A stretch of 37,026 nucleotides of DNA. Origin: Rhodospirillales bacterium (GTDB lineage: Bacteria; Pseudomonadota; Alphaproteobacteria; Rhodospirillales; Casp-alpha2). Positions 1 to 8,826 of this stretch are shown here, in pieces. The stretch covers positions 1 through 37,026 of the forward strand of contig JABJGO010000052.1 in NCBI GenBank assembly GCA_018662225.1, written 5' to 3'. Every line of letters begins with the position of its first letter. Within the stretch, counting starts at the first letter, position 1. The notes beneath the pieces are model-generated. The model had not been told where the DNA came from. It worked only from the letters and a program-made list of their open reading frames with translations, and searched no databases. The position numbers and the translations under genes were made by a program.

Positions 1-320
1 ACGCTGTGGGTATTGGTAATCGCTATGGGGCCTGAAAAAGCCCCTGCTTCATCAATCCACTGGACCCCGGTCATCTCCCCATTGCCGTTCAGGGAAAAAT
101 ATCCGGCCCACACCCCTTCAAACACACGGTCTTTGCCGCGCGGGTGAATGACTGTCACGCCCGTGCGAACCGGTCCTTTGCCAACCTGTAAGGCGCCATC
201 GCCTTCAATCAGCGTGGTAAAGCCTACCTCAACGCCAGCAACATCTGTAATGGCGTTCAGTGGCCCGGTTTCCCCATCAAAAGGCACCCCTAAGTCCCGT
301 GCTCGTGGTTTAGTGGTCAT
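1..320 (-). CDS. P1 family peptidase (DmpA / L-aminopeptidase D-esterase type), 5' part only
   Basis: Reading the minus strand from the ATG at 320 gives an open frame to the window edge, so about 106 N-terminal residues are visible and the C-terminus is cut off. The translation begins MTTKPRARDLGVPFDGETG, continues with ITDVAGVEVG and VGKGPVRTGVTVIHPRGK, and ends in NGNGEMTG and ITNTHSV. These are typical of the N-terminal half of P1/DmpA peptidases (S58 family), self-processing N-terminal nucleophile hydrolases that release N-terminal amino acids or hydrolyse amino amides and small peptides. The catalytic serine/threonine that becomes the new N-terminus lies beyond the window. A purine-rich GAGGGG stretch sits upstream of the start. 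The gene is divergent from the LuxR-type regulator, about 145 bases away, so that regulator may control it. The family call is firm; the substrate is unknown. Confidence 0.85.
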   Translation of the reverse strand, partial: MTTKPRARDLGVPFDGETGPLNAITDVAGVEVGFTTLIEGDGALQVGKGPVRTGVTVIHPRGKDRVFEGVWAGYFSLNGNGEMTGVQWIDEAGAFSGPIAITNTHS

Positions 321-465
321 TCCCTTTGATACCCCTCGAAAACACATTTTTATCATTTTTTGCCATGGGGGCTGGACGCTCCATACCCCCAAGGGCTTAT
401 ACTCCGTGGCAACTGTAGACACTGTAAACGAAGTGGTAAACCGCGTGGGCATCCTGTCTCAATGC

Positions 466-1254
466 ATGGAAGACTCAGCCAACCTGATCCGGGCCATTAA
501 CACCCCTGATTTTGGCTCGGCGCTCGAGCGAATGCTCTCCCATGTAGCCAGCTTCGACAATTTTATGGCGTTGGCCTACAACGGTGATCAAGCGCCCATA
601 AATCTGTATCGTTCTGGCTCTGAAAGCGCGAGCTACATGAGCATGGAAGAGTACCAATCCGGCGCCTATCTGCTGGACCCATTCTATCAATGCCTTCGTC
701 GCGGCATATTGCCCGGTGTATACAGATTGAGGGACATGACCCCCGATCATTTCTTCAGAAGCGAATACTACCGAACCTATTATGCCAAAACACAGATCGT
801 GGACGAGCTTGGGATTTTTATACCCATGAGCAACGGCGGCATGGTGGTGGTATCCATCGAGCGCGAATGCGATAGCAAGCCGTTCGGCAAGAAAGAAATC
901 GAACGCCTCGAGTCTGTTGAACTGGTCATTCGCGAAGCCGTGATCCAACACTGGCGGTATCCGGAAATCGCCGAAATCAAGACAATCCCGTCAGGCGACC
1001 GCTTCGACACCCTGCCCATTCGTGTGCAGGAAGCCGCTACACGGGGGAGTCGCGCCGGTGTTACCAACCGCGAATCCGAAGTGGTCAGCCTGATCCTGCG
1101 GGGGTATTCGTCAATATCCATTGGCTCTATGCTCGATATATCGGTTAGCACCGTGAAAGTGCATCGCAAGAATATTTACGCCAAACTGCACATATCGTCA
1201 CAGGCCGAACTGTTCTCGCTGTTCCTGCCGCTATTAACACGGCCCGCGGCCTAA
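466..1254 (+). CDS. LuxR-family transcriptional regulator (solo type)
   Basis: A 262-residue regulator. The last 65 residues form a LuxR-type helix-turn-helix: GVTNRESEVVSLILRGYSS followed by ISVSTVKVHRKNIYAKL, the classic recognition-helix signature. The N-terminal 180 residues (from MEDSANLIRAI) resemble the GAF-like sensory half of many alphaproteobacterial LuxR solos; I do not see a clear set of acyl-homoserine-lactone contact residues. The open frame extends upstream to 148, but that part overlaps the divergent peptidase gene on the other strand and reads as low-complexity Pro/Ser sequence. I therefore chose ATG 466; GTG 433 is an in-frame alternative. It is divergent from the peptidase and is followed after one base by the CoA-binding protein gene, so those two are probably co-transcribed. 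Target genes and ligand are not determinable from sequence. Confidence 0.85.
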   Translation: MEDSANLIRAINTPDFGSALERMLSHVASFDNFMALAYNGDQAPINLYRSGSESASYMSMEEYQSGAYLLDPFYQCLRRGILPGVYRLRDMTPDHFFRSEYYRTYYAKTQIVDELGIFIPMSNGGMVVVSIERECDSKPFGKKEIERLESVELVIREAVIQHWRYPEIAEIKTIPSGDRFDTLPIRVQEAATRGSRAGVTNRESEVVSLILRGYSSISIGSMLDISVSTVKVHRKNIYAKLHISSQAELFSLFLPLLTRPAA

Positions 1255-1255
1255 G

Positions 1256-1738
1256 ATGGACCCGCGCCATAGCATGGAACTGTCATACGACGACCACAAA
1301 ATCCGGGACGTGCTGGAAGGCGCGCGTATCATTGCCATGGTGGGCGCTTCGCCAAAGCGCGTCAGGGACTCATTCGAAGTTATGGCTTTCCTGCAACGAA
1401 AGGGATATCGCGTCATTCCTGTAAATCCCGCTGAAGCCGGATCACAAATTCTGGGCGAGACGGTGTATTCGTCGCTTGATGCCATCCCCGGCGACTTTCA
1501 GATGGTGGATATTTTCCGCCACTCGAAAGCCACAGGGCCAATTGTGGATGACGCCATAGCGCTGGCCGGTGCCAAGGGCATTCAGTCCATATGGATGCAG
1601 TTGGACGTGCGTAACGATATTGCCGCGGCCCAGGCCGAAGCCGCAGGCCTTGATGTGATCATGGATCGTTGCCCGTATATTGAATATCGGCGACTGTATG
1701 GCGATACGAATTGGTGCGATGCCCGCAACCGCAATTGA
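1256..1738 (+). CDS. CoA-binding domain protein (YccU-like)
   Basis: A 160-residue Rossmann-fold protein of the CoA_binding family. ARIIAMVGASPKRVRDSFEV is the nucleotide-binding first strand and loop. GYRVIPVNP marks the second strand. MVDIFRHSK and SIWMQLDVRN are the conserved later strands, and MDRCPYIEYRRL is the usual C-terminal signature. The family is related to the CoA-ligase domain of succinyl-CoA synthetase but lacks catalytic partners; family members bind CoA and have no settled function. The length matches standalone members (about 140-160 residues). The start ATG is one base after the stop of the LuxR-type gene, which suggests translational coupling; ATG 1274 (MELSYDD) is an alternative start. 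A perfect 8-bp hairpin follows the gene at 1779-1800. Confidence 0.85.
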   Translation: MDPRHSMELSYDDHKIRDVLEGARIIAMVGASPKRVRDSFEVMAFLQRKGYRVIPVNPAEAGSQILGETVYSSLDAIPGDFQMVDIFRHSKATGPIVDDAIALAGAKGIQSIWMQLDVRNDIAAAQAEAAGLDVIMDRCPYIEYRRLYGDTNWCDARNRN

Positions 1739-1778
1739 CCCGTGACTGGCCCTGAAACTTGGCAAAACTGGCTCTTTG

Positions 1779-1800
1779 TGCGCTCACCTTACTGAGCGCA
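1779..1800 (+). terminator. Candidate hairpin (weak terminator or attenuator)
   Basis: TGCGCTCA (1779-1786) and TGAGCGCA (1793-1800) form a perfect 8-bp stem around a 6-base loop, between the CoA-binding gene and the acetyltransferase gene. The following bases (TAGTAGTTCC) are not a proper U-tract, so this may be a leaky terminator or a 5' UTR structure. Confidence 0.4.
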
Positions 1801-1845
1801 TAGTAGTTCCCTGAATCAACAATCATGGATTGGTGCATCACTGTT

Positions 1846-2568
1846 ATGAGCGAACATTCAAGCGACCTTGGCCTCCCCATTGGTTTTCCTGTCCCCGGCT
1901 GGAACGGCCTGAACCTACCACCACGCACATCCATGGTCGGACAATACTGCCGCCTGGAAATTCTTGATGTAAATGCCCATGCGCAGGAACTGTACGACGC
2001 TTACGTGGCCGATAGCGAAGACCGGATCTGGACGTACCTTCCTTATGGACCATTTGCTGATTTCGGCGCATTTCAAAGCTGGATGGCTAATACCTGCACC
2101 GGCGATGACCCGCTGTTTTATACCATTTTTGATTTAAACACTGGCCGGGCCGTTGGTGTTGCCAGCTATCTCCGTATCAATCCCAACTCAGGTAGCATCG
2201 AAGTAGGCCACATTAATTTCGGCCCCGCCATGCAACGAACCCCACTCGCCACAGAAGCCATGTACCTGATGATGGCACGCGCCTTTGATGAATTAAACTA
2301 CCGCCGTTATGAATGGAAATGTGATTCCCTCAATGCCCGTTCATGCCGGGCCGCAGGGCGACTAGGCCTTACATTCGAAGGCATATTCCGACAATGCACA
2401 ATTTACAAAGACCGCAATCGGGACACGGCCTGGTATTCCATACTGGATACCGAATGGCCGGCCACCAAAGCAGCTTTTCAGGCTTGGCTAAGCGCTGATA
2501 ATTTCAGTGATGAAGGTAATCAACGCCAGACACTGGCCGACCTGATCAACCAAGAACGGACAGTCTAA
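1846..2568 (+). CDS. GNAT family N-acetyltransferase (RimJ/RimL-like)
   Basis: A cytosolic acetyl-CoA-dependent acyltransferase of about 240 residues. After a 35-residue leader, VDAHAQ-type helix sequence leads into YLPYGPF and the central strand GVASYLRINPNSGSIEVGHI. ATEAMYLMMARAFDELNYRR follows, and the C-terminal signature is CDSLNARSCRAAGRLGLTFEG. This arrangement is characteristic of the RimJ/RimL-type branch that acetylates amino groups of proteins or small molecules. The frame also allows ATG 1825; ATG 1846 (MSEHSSD) was preferred because it gives a more natural N-terminus, but neither has a strong ribosome-binding site. The stop overlaps the stop of the convergent DUF3012 gene by a few bases. 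The acceptor substrate cannot be told. Confidence 0.82.
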   Translation: MSEHSSDLGLPIGFPVPGWNGLNLPPRTSMVGQYCRLEILDVNAHAQELYDAYVADSEDRIWTYLPYGPFADFGAFQSWMANTCTGDDPLFYTIFDLNTGRAVGVASYLRINPNSGSIEVGHINFGPAMQRTPLATEAMYLMMARAFDELNYRRYEWKCDSLNARSCRAAGRLGLTFEGIFRQCTIYKDRNRDTAWYSILDTEWPATKAAFQAWLSADNFSDEGNQRQTLADLINQERTV

Positions 2569-2747
2569 AGAACGCAGTTCTTGGCAAAATCACCAGCCTC
2601 ACTCGCTGTCCAATCGCCTTTGCTCTTCTCTTTCAGGTCGCTACACCACTCTTCGCTGCCCACTTCTGGTGAACAGGCAACGGTGGCGATCGCACTGACA
2701 CCAATAAACAGTGCCATCATCATAGCTTTGGTCATTTTGGGTTTCAT
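2565..2747 (-). CDS. Small DUF3012 lipoprotein
   Basis: A 60-residue protein with a lipoprotein signal: a basic start (MKPKMTKAMMM), a hydrophobic stretch ALFIGVSAIA and the lipobox VAC with Cys25. The mature part is SPEVGSEEWCSDLKEKSKGD followed by WTASEAGDFAKNCVL, which is the compact DUF3012 signature including its two further cysteines. It is probably anchored to the inner or outer membrane on the periplasmic side. A clear ribosome-binding site (GAGGA, six bases before ATG) supports the start. DUF3012 members are widespread small lipoproteins of unknown function. The gene converges on the acetyltransferase gene with overlapping stop codons. Confidence 0.85.
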   Translation of the reverse strand: MKPKMTKAMMMALFIGVSAIATVACSPEVGSEEWCSDLKEKSKGDWTASEAGDFAKNCVL

Positions 2748-2802
2748 AACGGTTCCTCATACATAAATAGTCCGAAAATACTCGCAAACCTGCCCCCGGT
2801 GA

Positions 2803-3843
2803 TCAAGCCTGATAGACTTTGAATCCGGTTTCCGGATCGCTGCCTTTGCGCACATGCATTTCGCCTGCGGCTAAATCCATAACAATGGTGGCCACTGTAC
2901 CGACGGCCCCGAATTCTTCATCAGGCAGGTATTCCCGAAAGATGGGGAACGGGTTATCGGTACGATCTGACAAAATATCGATCATGGCCGAAGCGGTCGG
3001 CTCCTCAGCGGCTGAAACCCTGTTCATGGCCCGCGCCATACGGGTGCGCGAATTGAAGAACAGCGGATCATCGTGACCATTGATTTCACGGCTCAGGTAA
3101 TGATTGGTATGGATCAGGTTGCCGTTAAAACGGTCTGGCAACATGGTCTCAGGGCCTGCAAATTCCCGATCAAAACAATCCCCCGTTTTATCAGCCACAA
3201 TAACATTACTGGATTTACCCGCCGCGGCACTGTCAATCATGGCAGCGGCCTCGGCCGTTGATGTGCAATCCAGAATAGCCCGCAACATCACATGAATGGG
3301 CACACCGCCCAGCCGGTAACCCACCAGTGTCAGGATATTCAGGCAAACGCCCACGCCTGCGCTGTTCATACCGATTTTGCCAATAATGCCGGGCTCGCTC
3401 ATCATCCGGATCACATGACCATCGGGGCGCTCAATCCGGAACATGGCACACAGGACTTCCAACGGCTGACCCCAATCCCAGGTCTGGCCCAAAACGGGCG
3501 CTGCACCAAAGCACATGGACGTGCATTCGTTGGATGCCACCCGTGCCGTTGAAAGATTCTTGAGTGCCAGAATTTCCGTACGGGCGTTCAGTGCCGTAAT
3601 CCACCGCACATCCTGTCCTGATCCTTCTGCAATGCCGTCTATCTCAGCGGCGTAGTCAGCATTGAAGTCGGCAATGACCTGACTGAAATGCGCGGCTTGT
3701 TCAAACACCGCACTCTCGCTCAATCCAAAAGCTGAGCCATAGATGGCAATCGCCTCGGCGATCTCAACACTCAGCTGCTCGCCATGCATCACACCGCGCT
3801 GGTGCGCGTCGCCTGAAATCTCGATTTCCCTAAAGGTTTGCAT
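2803..3843 (-). CDS. C45-type acyltransferase/peptidase family protein (IAT-like Ntn hydrolase)
   Basis: A 346-residue protein of the acyl-CoA:6-aminopenicillanic-acid acyltransferase (peptidase C45) family. The family makes a self-cleaving precursor whose new N-terminal cysteine is the nucleophile; here Cys107 in ASNECTSMCFG fits that role. Supporting motifs are the N-terminal GDAHQRGVMHGEQL, then GQTWDWGQP, RMMSEPGIIGKIGMNSAGVG just after the cleavage site, NHYLS, and a late FPIFREY segment. Bacterial members outside beta-lactam producers act as amidases or acyltransferases of unknown substrate. The gene is divergent from the amine oxidase gene, with only about 50 bases between the starts, so the two probably share a regulatory region. 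It may hydrolyse an amide upstream of the oxidase, but that is inference. Confidence 0.82.
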   Translation of the reverse strand: MQTFREIEISGDAHQRGVMHGEQLSVEIAEAIAIYGSAFGLSESAVFEQAAHFSQVIADFNADYAAEIDGIAEGSGQDVRWITALNARTEILALKNLSTARVASNECTSMCFGAAPVLGQTWDWGQPLEVLCAMFRIERPDGHVIRMMSEPGIIGKIGMNSAGVGVCLNILTLVGYRLGGVPIHVMLRAILDCTSTAEAAAMIDSAAAGKSSNVIVADKTGDCFDREFAGPETMLPDRFNGNLIHTNHYLSREINGHDDPLFFNSRTRMARAMNRVSAAEEPTASAMIDILSDRTDNPFPIFREYLPDEEFGAVGTVATIVMDLAAGEMHVRKGSDPETGFKVYQA

Positions 3844-3893
3844 TGTGAAATAGTGCCTGTTGAATACACGCGTTGTAAAGTCAGGAGCTCAAT

Positions 3894-5219
3894 TTGCCCC
3901 CCACACAGCATCATAACTTATTCGCGGATGATTTCTCAACTAATCCTTGGTGGTGGCGTGACATGCCCCCCGCCCCCACGGGTTTAAAGGACGTTCCCGA
4001 CCAAACAGATGTTGTTGTGATCGGCGGGGGATATGCAGGACTTTCCTGCGCATTGGAACTGGCGCAGGCGGGCGGTGCGGTCATCGTCATTGATGCGGAT
4101 GATATCGGGTTTGGCGGCAGTACCCGAAACGCCGGGTTTGTTTCCGGACGTGCCGGTGTGGGCAAACAGATCGACTTGCGGGCTGCCGTCGGGGTCGAAC
4201 GGGCTGGCGCCATGCTGGATGAAGCGGGTGATGCCTTCGAATTCCTGCAAAAACGCCTGATTGATGAAAACATAGATTGCGATTTCCGACCTTGCGGGCG
4301 ATTTGCAGCGGCGGTTACCCCGGGTGCGTACAAGAAGTTGGAAGCCAAAGCCGCCGAAACCAATACGGGTAGTGCAGATGATTTCCAGCTTGTATCACGC
4401 AGCGATCAGAGCACCTATATCAACAGTGATGTCTATCATGGCGGCACGTTCATTCCTGAGGCGGGCTCCATCCATCCAACCAAGTATCATCGTGGATTAC
4501 TCAGCCTGTGTGTGGCCGCGGGCGTTCAGTTCCTGTCCCATTGCCGCGTGGTGGGCATTCACAGTACTGATACAGAAAAAACGGTCGCCACCATCAAGGG
4601 TTCTATCCGTGCAAAGAATGTGGCGCTGTGCACCAACGGTTATACTGACCACGCATCGCCCTGGCATCAGCGACGAATCATCCCCATGTCCAGCACCATC
4701 ATTGCAACCGAGGAACTGGGCGAGGACCGGGTTCGTAGTCTGTTACCCCACATGTGCCCGATTATTGATTCAAGGCGGGTTATCCGATTTTCCCGCCCCA
4801 CACCGGACGGCAAACGCATCCTGTTTGGCGGTCGGGCAAAGTTCACGCCTATTGATGAACGCGAAAGCACCGCCCTGCTGCACCGCCAAATGACGGATGT
4901 ATTCCCCAGCCTGCATGACGTGAAAATATCTAATACATGGGCAGGCCTGATGGCGTTCACCTTCGATTTTTTGCCCAAAACAGGTATTCACGATGGCGTG
5001 CACTACGCCATCGGCTGTAATGGCGGTGCGGGCATTGTGATGATGAGTTGGCTGGGACGCCAGACCGCCCAACGAATTTTGGGAACGCAAAACCAAAGAA
5101 GCGCGTTTGAAGGGTTACCCTTCCCCACCCAGCCGCTTTACTCCGGAACACCGTGGTTCATCCCCATCATCGGAAATTGGTACCGTTTCCGCGACTGGGT
5201 CGATTTAAAATTAGCCTGA
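3894..5219 (+). CDS. FAD-dependent amine/amino-acid oxidoreductase (DadA / PuuB-like)
   Basis: A 441-residue DAO-superfamily flavoenzyme. Residues 40-68 hold the FAD-binding strand and GxGxxG loop (VVIGGGYAGLSCALELAQAG), ending in VIVIDADD. FGGSTRNAGFVSGR is the usual post-Rossmann motif of this branch. A second FAD contact region appears near the end as YAIGCNGGAGIVMMSW. The closest textbook relatives are gamma-glutamylputrescine oxidase and D-amino-acid or secondary-amine oxidases, which oxidise a C-N bond to an imine and pass electrons to oxygen or quinone. The start is TTG 3894: AGGAG lies seven bases upstream, and the next ATG would remove the conserved WW-containing leader. It is divergent from the C45-type gene and converges on soxG with a three-base gap. 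The exact substrate is uncertain. Confidence 0.85.
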   Translation: MPPTQHHNLFADDFSTNPWWWRDMPPAPTGLKDVPDQTDVVVIGGGYAGLSCALELAQAGGAVIVIDADDIGFGGSTRNAGFVSGRAGVGKQIDLRAAVGVERAGAMLDEAGDAFEFLQKRLIDENIDCDFRPCGRFAAAVTPGAYKKLEAKAAETNTGSADDFQLVSRSDQSTYINSDVYHGGTFIPEAGSIHPTKYHRGLLSLCVAAGVQFLSHCRVVGIHSTDTEKTVATIKGSIRAKNVALCTNGYTDHASPWHQRRIIPMSSTIIATEELGEDRVRSLLPHMCPIIDSRRVIRFSRPTPDGKRILFGGRAKFTPIDERESTALLHRQMTDVFPSLHDVKISNTWAGLMAFTFDFLPKTGIHDGVHYAIGCNGGAGIVMMSWLGRQTAQRILGTQNQRSAFEGLPFPTQPLYSGTPWFIPIIGNWYRFRDWVDLKLA

Positions 5220-5222
5220 CGG

Positions 5223-5801
5223 TTAAGCCGCCATGTTCTCTACTGCTTCCGCCAGAAAGCCCCACAGATATTGGGCGTAGGTCCAGCGCACCTGCACATC
5301 AAAATCCGTATCATTGATTTGATGTATGAGTACATTAGCATGAGAAAAGTGACTTTGCGCGCATTGATCGGCCACGAAGCTACGCGGGTGGAAATCAAGG
5401 GAGCAACCACGCGCCAGCACGTCCCGGCAATCAGTTCCACGCATCTCGATCACCACGAAATAATCGCTGACATCTGTCACCGCGCTATGCGTATCGCCAA
5501 GGGCTGCGCGTAAGCGGTCGATCAGGTCGCCCTGCCCGCCTTCTGGTGTGTGGATCAGCCACTCATCCGGCCCCAGCCAGAAAATGGTCAGATCGCCATA
5601 GTGCACAACCGTATTGGGGGTTGTTGGTACGAAGCCGCCCAGCACACTTTCAACAATATGGCCGAAGTCACCTGATTCCACATTGCCGCGCAGATTGATC
5701 TTGCCCACGTATGATTTTTCACGCAAGGACACCCCACCCACCGGCGGCACCATGCCATCCAGCGGTGAGATTTTGCTTACATCAAATGTTGTATTAACCA
5801 C
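5223..5801 (-). CDS. soxG: Sarcosine oxidase subunit gamma
   Basis: The smallest folate-fold subunit of heterotetrameric sarcosine oxidase, 192 residues. The motifs ISPLDG, GKINLRGN, FWLGPDEWLIHTPEG, VTDVSDYFVVIEMRG and CRDVLARGCSLDFHP match SoxG. The subunit packs against SoxA and helps form the cavity through which the iminium intermediate reaches folate. It is the last gene of the soxB-soxD-soxA-soxG operon. The start is GTG 5801, overlapping the end of soxA by eight bases, with AAGGAG upstream, which indicates translational coupling. Its stop is three bases from the stop of the convergent amine oxidase gene. Confidence 0.93.
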   Translation of the reverse strand: MVNTTFDVSKISPLDGMVPPVGGVSLREKSYVGKINLRGNVESGDFGHIVESVLGGFVPTTPNTVVHYGDLTIFWLGPDEWLIHTPEGGQGDLIDRLRAALGDTHSAVTDVSDYFVVIEMRGTDCRDVLARGCSLDFHPRSFVADQCAQSHFSHANVLIHQINDTDFDVQVRWTYAQYLWGFLAEAVENMAA

Positions 5802-8800
5802 GGGTGCGTTCTCCTTCTTTGTCGAAGAATATGGGTTCGGTCACCAGGGCTTTAACCATACGACCATCCATGAGCGGCACGGTAATCGTCTCGCCATGGC
5901 GGCTTTGCCCATTTCTGAGCACGGCAAGGGCAATAGAGCGCCCTTCGCCATCCGGTCCAGTTATATTGGGCGTCATATAGCTGGACGTCACATGACCGGC
6001 GGCTTTTGTATATTTGCCCATGGCTGGTTTGGGGTCAGTCTCCGCCGCAATATGTGCACCTTCCGGCAACACTATTTTGGGGTCTTCGGTGAGCAGGCCC
6101 ACCAGTTCCTTACGGTTGCCCTTGATGTTATCGGACCGGCTGAACGAGCGTTTACCCAAGAAATCTTCTTTCTTTTTGGATACGATCCAGTCCATGCCCA
6201 CATCCATGGGCGTGCAGGTACCGTCCGTGTCCTGGCCCACAATGATGAAGCCTTTTTCGGCGCGCAACACGTGCATGGTTTCCGTGCCATACGGACAAAT
6301 ATCGTATTTTTCACCAAGCGCCATGAGGGTTTCCCACAGATGCAGGCCGTGGGCCTGCGGCACGTTGATTTCGAACGCCACCTCACCGGTGAAGCTGATC
6401 CGGTAGACGCGCGCCGGAACACCGGCCACATTACCTTCGGTCATACCCATGAACGGCAGACTGTCCACATCCAGATCAATATCCGTCAACTCGCTCAACA
6501 AGGCGCGGGCGCGTGGGCCTGAAATCGTCGCCACGGCCCATTGCTCGGTGACGCTGGTGCAATAGACCTGCATGTCAGGCCATTCGGTTTGCAACCATTC
6601 TTCCAACCAGCCCATCACACGGGCGGCACCGCCGGTGGTGGTGGTCATGTGGAAATGATTTTCGCCAAGGCGCGTGGTCACACCATCATCAAAGATCATG
6701 CCGTGTTCATTCAGCATGACACCGTAACGACAGCGACCAATGCCCAGCTTCGCCCATGCGTTGGTGTAGAGCATCTCAAGGAGTTGCAGGGAATCAGGAC
6801 CCTGAATATCGATCTTGCCCAGCGTGGATGCGTCCATGATGCCCACGCCGTCACGGGTGGCTTTGCATTCACGCTGAACCGCGTCATGCATGCTTTCGCC
6901 GGGTTTCGGGAAATACCACGGTCGTTTCCAGTCGCCCACATCTTCGAATACAGCGCCATGGGATTCGTGCCAGGGCTGCATGGAGGTGGTGCGGTTTTGC
7001 TCAAACAATTCACGCCGGTTCTGACCCGTGATGGCCCCGAAGGCCTGCGGGGTATAAGGCGGACGGAACGTTGTCGTCCCCACCGCCGGGATTCCGCGAT
7101 TTTGTGCAGCGGCCATAATACCCAACCCCGTCACGTTTGAGGTCTTGCCCTGATCCGTGCCCATGCCGGTTGTGGTGTAGCGTTTCGTGTGCTCCACCGA
7201 CAACATGCCTTCGCGGGTGGCCAGTTGCAGATCAGCCGAGGTTGAATCGTTCTGGAACTCGTGGAACTTTTTCTTGTGACCATGACAGGGTACTTCCCAC
7301 ATGGCGCGGACCGGCTCTTCAGCTACAATCGTCGCGGTTGGTGCTTCGGGGGCAGAGCCATCACCGAACCCGGCATCACGCGCGGCGCGAACACCAGCAC
7401 CCAGACCTTCGGCTAGCACCGCACCCAAATTCATGGTGCCGTTGCAGCAGCCCACAGACCGGGACGGATTAATCGCCACGCCTTCTTTCGGAACGAACAT
7501 GGTGGCGGCTTCATCCCAGCGCAGCTTGCCACGGGACTGACTGAACAGATGCACCGTTGGATTCCAGCCACCGGCCATGGCGATGATATCGCAATCGATG
7601 GAATAGTGTGATCCGACCACATCCGTGCCGTCTTCGTTCAACTCCATCACTTCAGCACCCGTGACGGCCTTGCGTCCGCGTGTGCCGGTAATGGCCGTGT
7701 TTCGATAGATTTTGACACCAAGGGCCTCAGCCTGTTTCACCAAATCGCCCTGTGGGTTGGCCCGTACATCGGCCACATAAACTCGTGCACCGGCCTTTAT
7801 GGCATCAATAGCCGTCAGGTAGCCTGAATCGTTATTGGCAAAGACCAGAATTTCCTTACCTGGCAACACCCCATAGCGATTGATATAGGTGCGCACGGCT
7901 GAGGCCATCATAATGCCGGGCCGGTCGTTTTCGGCGAACACCAGTGGACGCTCAATGGCACCCGTGGCCAGCACAACCTGTTTGGCGCGGATTTTCCAGA
8001 ACCGTTGACGCACAGAGTCGCCGCCGTTACCGGGGCCCTTGTGGTCGGTTACTTTTTCAAGCGCGGTCAGCCAGTTGTAATCGTAATAACCGGTTACCGT
8101 GGTCCGTGGCAGAATGCGGACTTCTGGCATAGTGGCCAATTCAGCAAGCGTTTCTTCGACCCACACCATGGCCGGTTTACCGTCGATCTCATCATGTGAA
8201 GACAGCAATGCGCCGCCCATCTGATCCTGCTCGTCCGCAATAATCACCCGTGCACCGGTACGGCCAGCGGTTAGTGCCGCAGCCAGTCCAGCCGGGCCAC
8301 CACCCGCGATCAGCACGTCACAGTGGGTATAGAGGTTCTCGTACTTGTCCGGGTCGGATTCCATGGGCGACACACCCATACCGGCGGCATGACGGATGCG
8401 TTCTTCGTACCACATCCACAATTTGGGCGGCCACATGAAGGTCTTGTAATAGAACCCGGCCGGGAGAAACCGTGCGAACAGGGAATTGATTTCACCCACG
8501 TCATGGTTCACCGATGGCCAGCAGTTCTGGCTGGCAGCCTTCAGGCCATCATATAACTCAACCACGGTGGCGCGGGTGTTGGGGTCGGTATAGGCACCCT
8601 CTTCCAACTGTACGACCGCATTAGGCTCATCCGATCCCGCCGACAGGAAACCGCGTGGACGGTGATACTTGAAACTACGGCCCACCAGCTTAACGCCATT
8701 AGCAATCAGTGCGGACGCCAGTGTGTCACCCTGATACCCGCCATAGGATTTGCCGTTAAAAGTGAAGCTGAGCGGTTTGGCGCGATCAATCTTGCCACCG

Positions 8801-8826
8801 CTTTCCAGACGATAAGATTGGCTCAT
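5794..8826 (-). CDS. soxA: Sarcosine oxidase subunit alpha
   Basis: The large subunit (1010 residues, full length for the family). Residues 1-110 form the ferredoxin-like N-terminal domain that includes FTFNGKSYGGYQGDTLASAL. A dinucleotide-binding domain carries GGGPAGLAAALTAGRTGARV from residue 175, and the second nucleotide-binding segment includes RQRFWKIRAKQVVLATGAIE-type sequence. From about residue 610 the C-terminus is a GcvT-like tetrahydrofolate-binding domain (GVGIMDASTLGKIDIQGPDS, later FIIVGQDTDGTCTPMDVGMDW). The complex oxidises sarcosine to glycine, reduces oxygen to hydrogen peroxide and yields 5,10-methylene-tetrahydrofolate when folate is bound. The ATG overlaps the stop of soxD by four bases (ATGA). 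With creatinase at 15408 it completes a creatine-to-glycine route. Confidence 0.96.
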   Translation of the reverse strand: MSQSYRLESGGKIDRAKPLSFTFNGKSYGGYQGDTLASALIANGVKLVGRSFKYHRPRGFLSAGSDEPNAVVQLEEGAYTDPNTRATVVELYDGLKAASQNCWPSVNHDVGEINSLFARFLPAGFYYKTFMWPPKLWMWYEERIRHAAGMGVSPMESDPDKYENLYTHCDVLIAGGGPAGLAAALTAGRTGARVIIADEQDQMGGALLSSHDEIDGKPAMVWVEETLAELATMPEVRILPRTTVTGYYDYNWLTALEKVTDHKGPGNGGDSVRQRFWKIRAKQVVLATGAIERPLVFAENDRPGIMMASAVRTYINRYGVLPGKEILVFANNDSGYLTAIDAIKAGARVYVADVRANPQGDLVKQAEALGVKIYRNTAITGTRGRKAVTGAEVMELNEDGTDVVGSHYSIDCDIIAMAGGWNPTVHLFSQSRGKLRWDEAATMFVPKEGVAINPSRSVGCCNGTMNLGAVLAEGLGAGVRAARDAGFGDGSAPEAPTATIVAEEPVRAMWEVPCHGHKKKFHEFQNDSTSADLQLATREGMLSVEHTKRYTTTGMGTDQGKTSNVTGLGIMAAAQNRGIPAVGTTTFRPPYTPQAFGAITGQNRRELFEQNRTTSMQPWHESHGAVFEDVGDWKRPWYFPKPGESMHDAVQRECKATRDGVGIMDASTLGKIDIQGPDSLQLLEMLYTNAWAKLGIGRCRYGVMLNEHGMIFDDGVTTRLGENHFHMTTTTGGAARVMGWLEEWLQTEWPDMQVYCTSVTEQWAVATISGPRARALLSELTDIDLDVDSLPFMGMTEGNVAGVPARVYRISFTGEVAFEINVPQAHGLHLWETLMALGEKYDICPYGTETMHVLRAEKGFIIVGQDTDGTCTPMDVGMDWIVSKKKEDFLGKRSFSRSDNIKGNRKELVGLLTEDPKIVLPEGAHIAAETDPKPAMGKYTKAAGHVTSSYMTPNITGPDGEGRSIALAVLRNGQSRHGETITVPLMDGRMVKALVTEPIFFDKEGERTRG

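Noticed and set aside
148-465. N-terminal extension of the LuxR-type regulator from ATG 148
   Set aside because: It overlaps the divergent P1 peptidase gene on the opposite strand and its translation is low-complexity Pro/Ser/Thr sequence, so it is a shadow frame.
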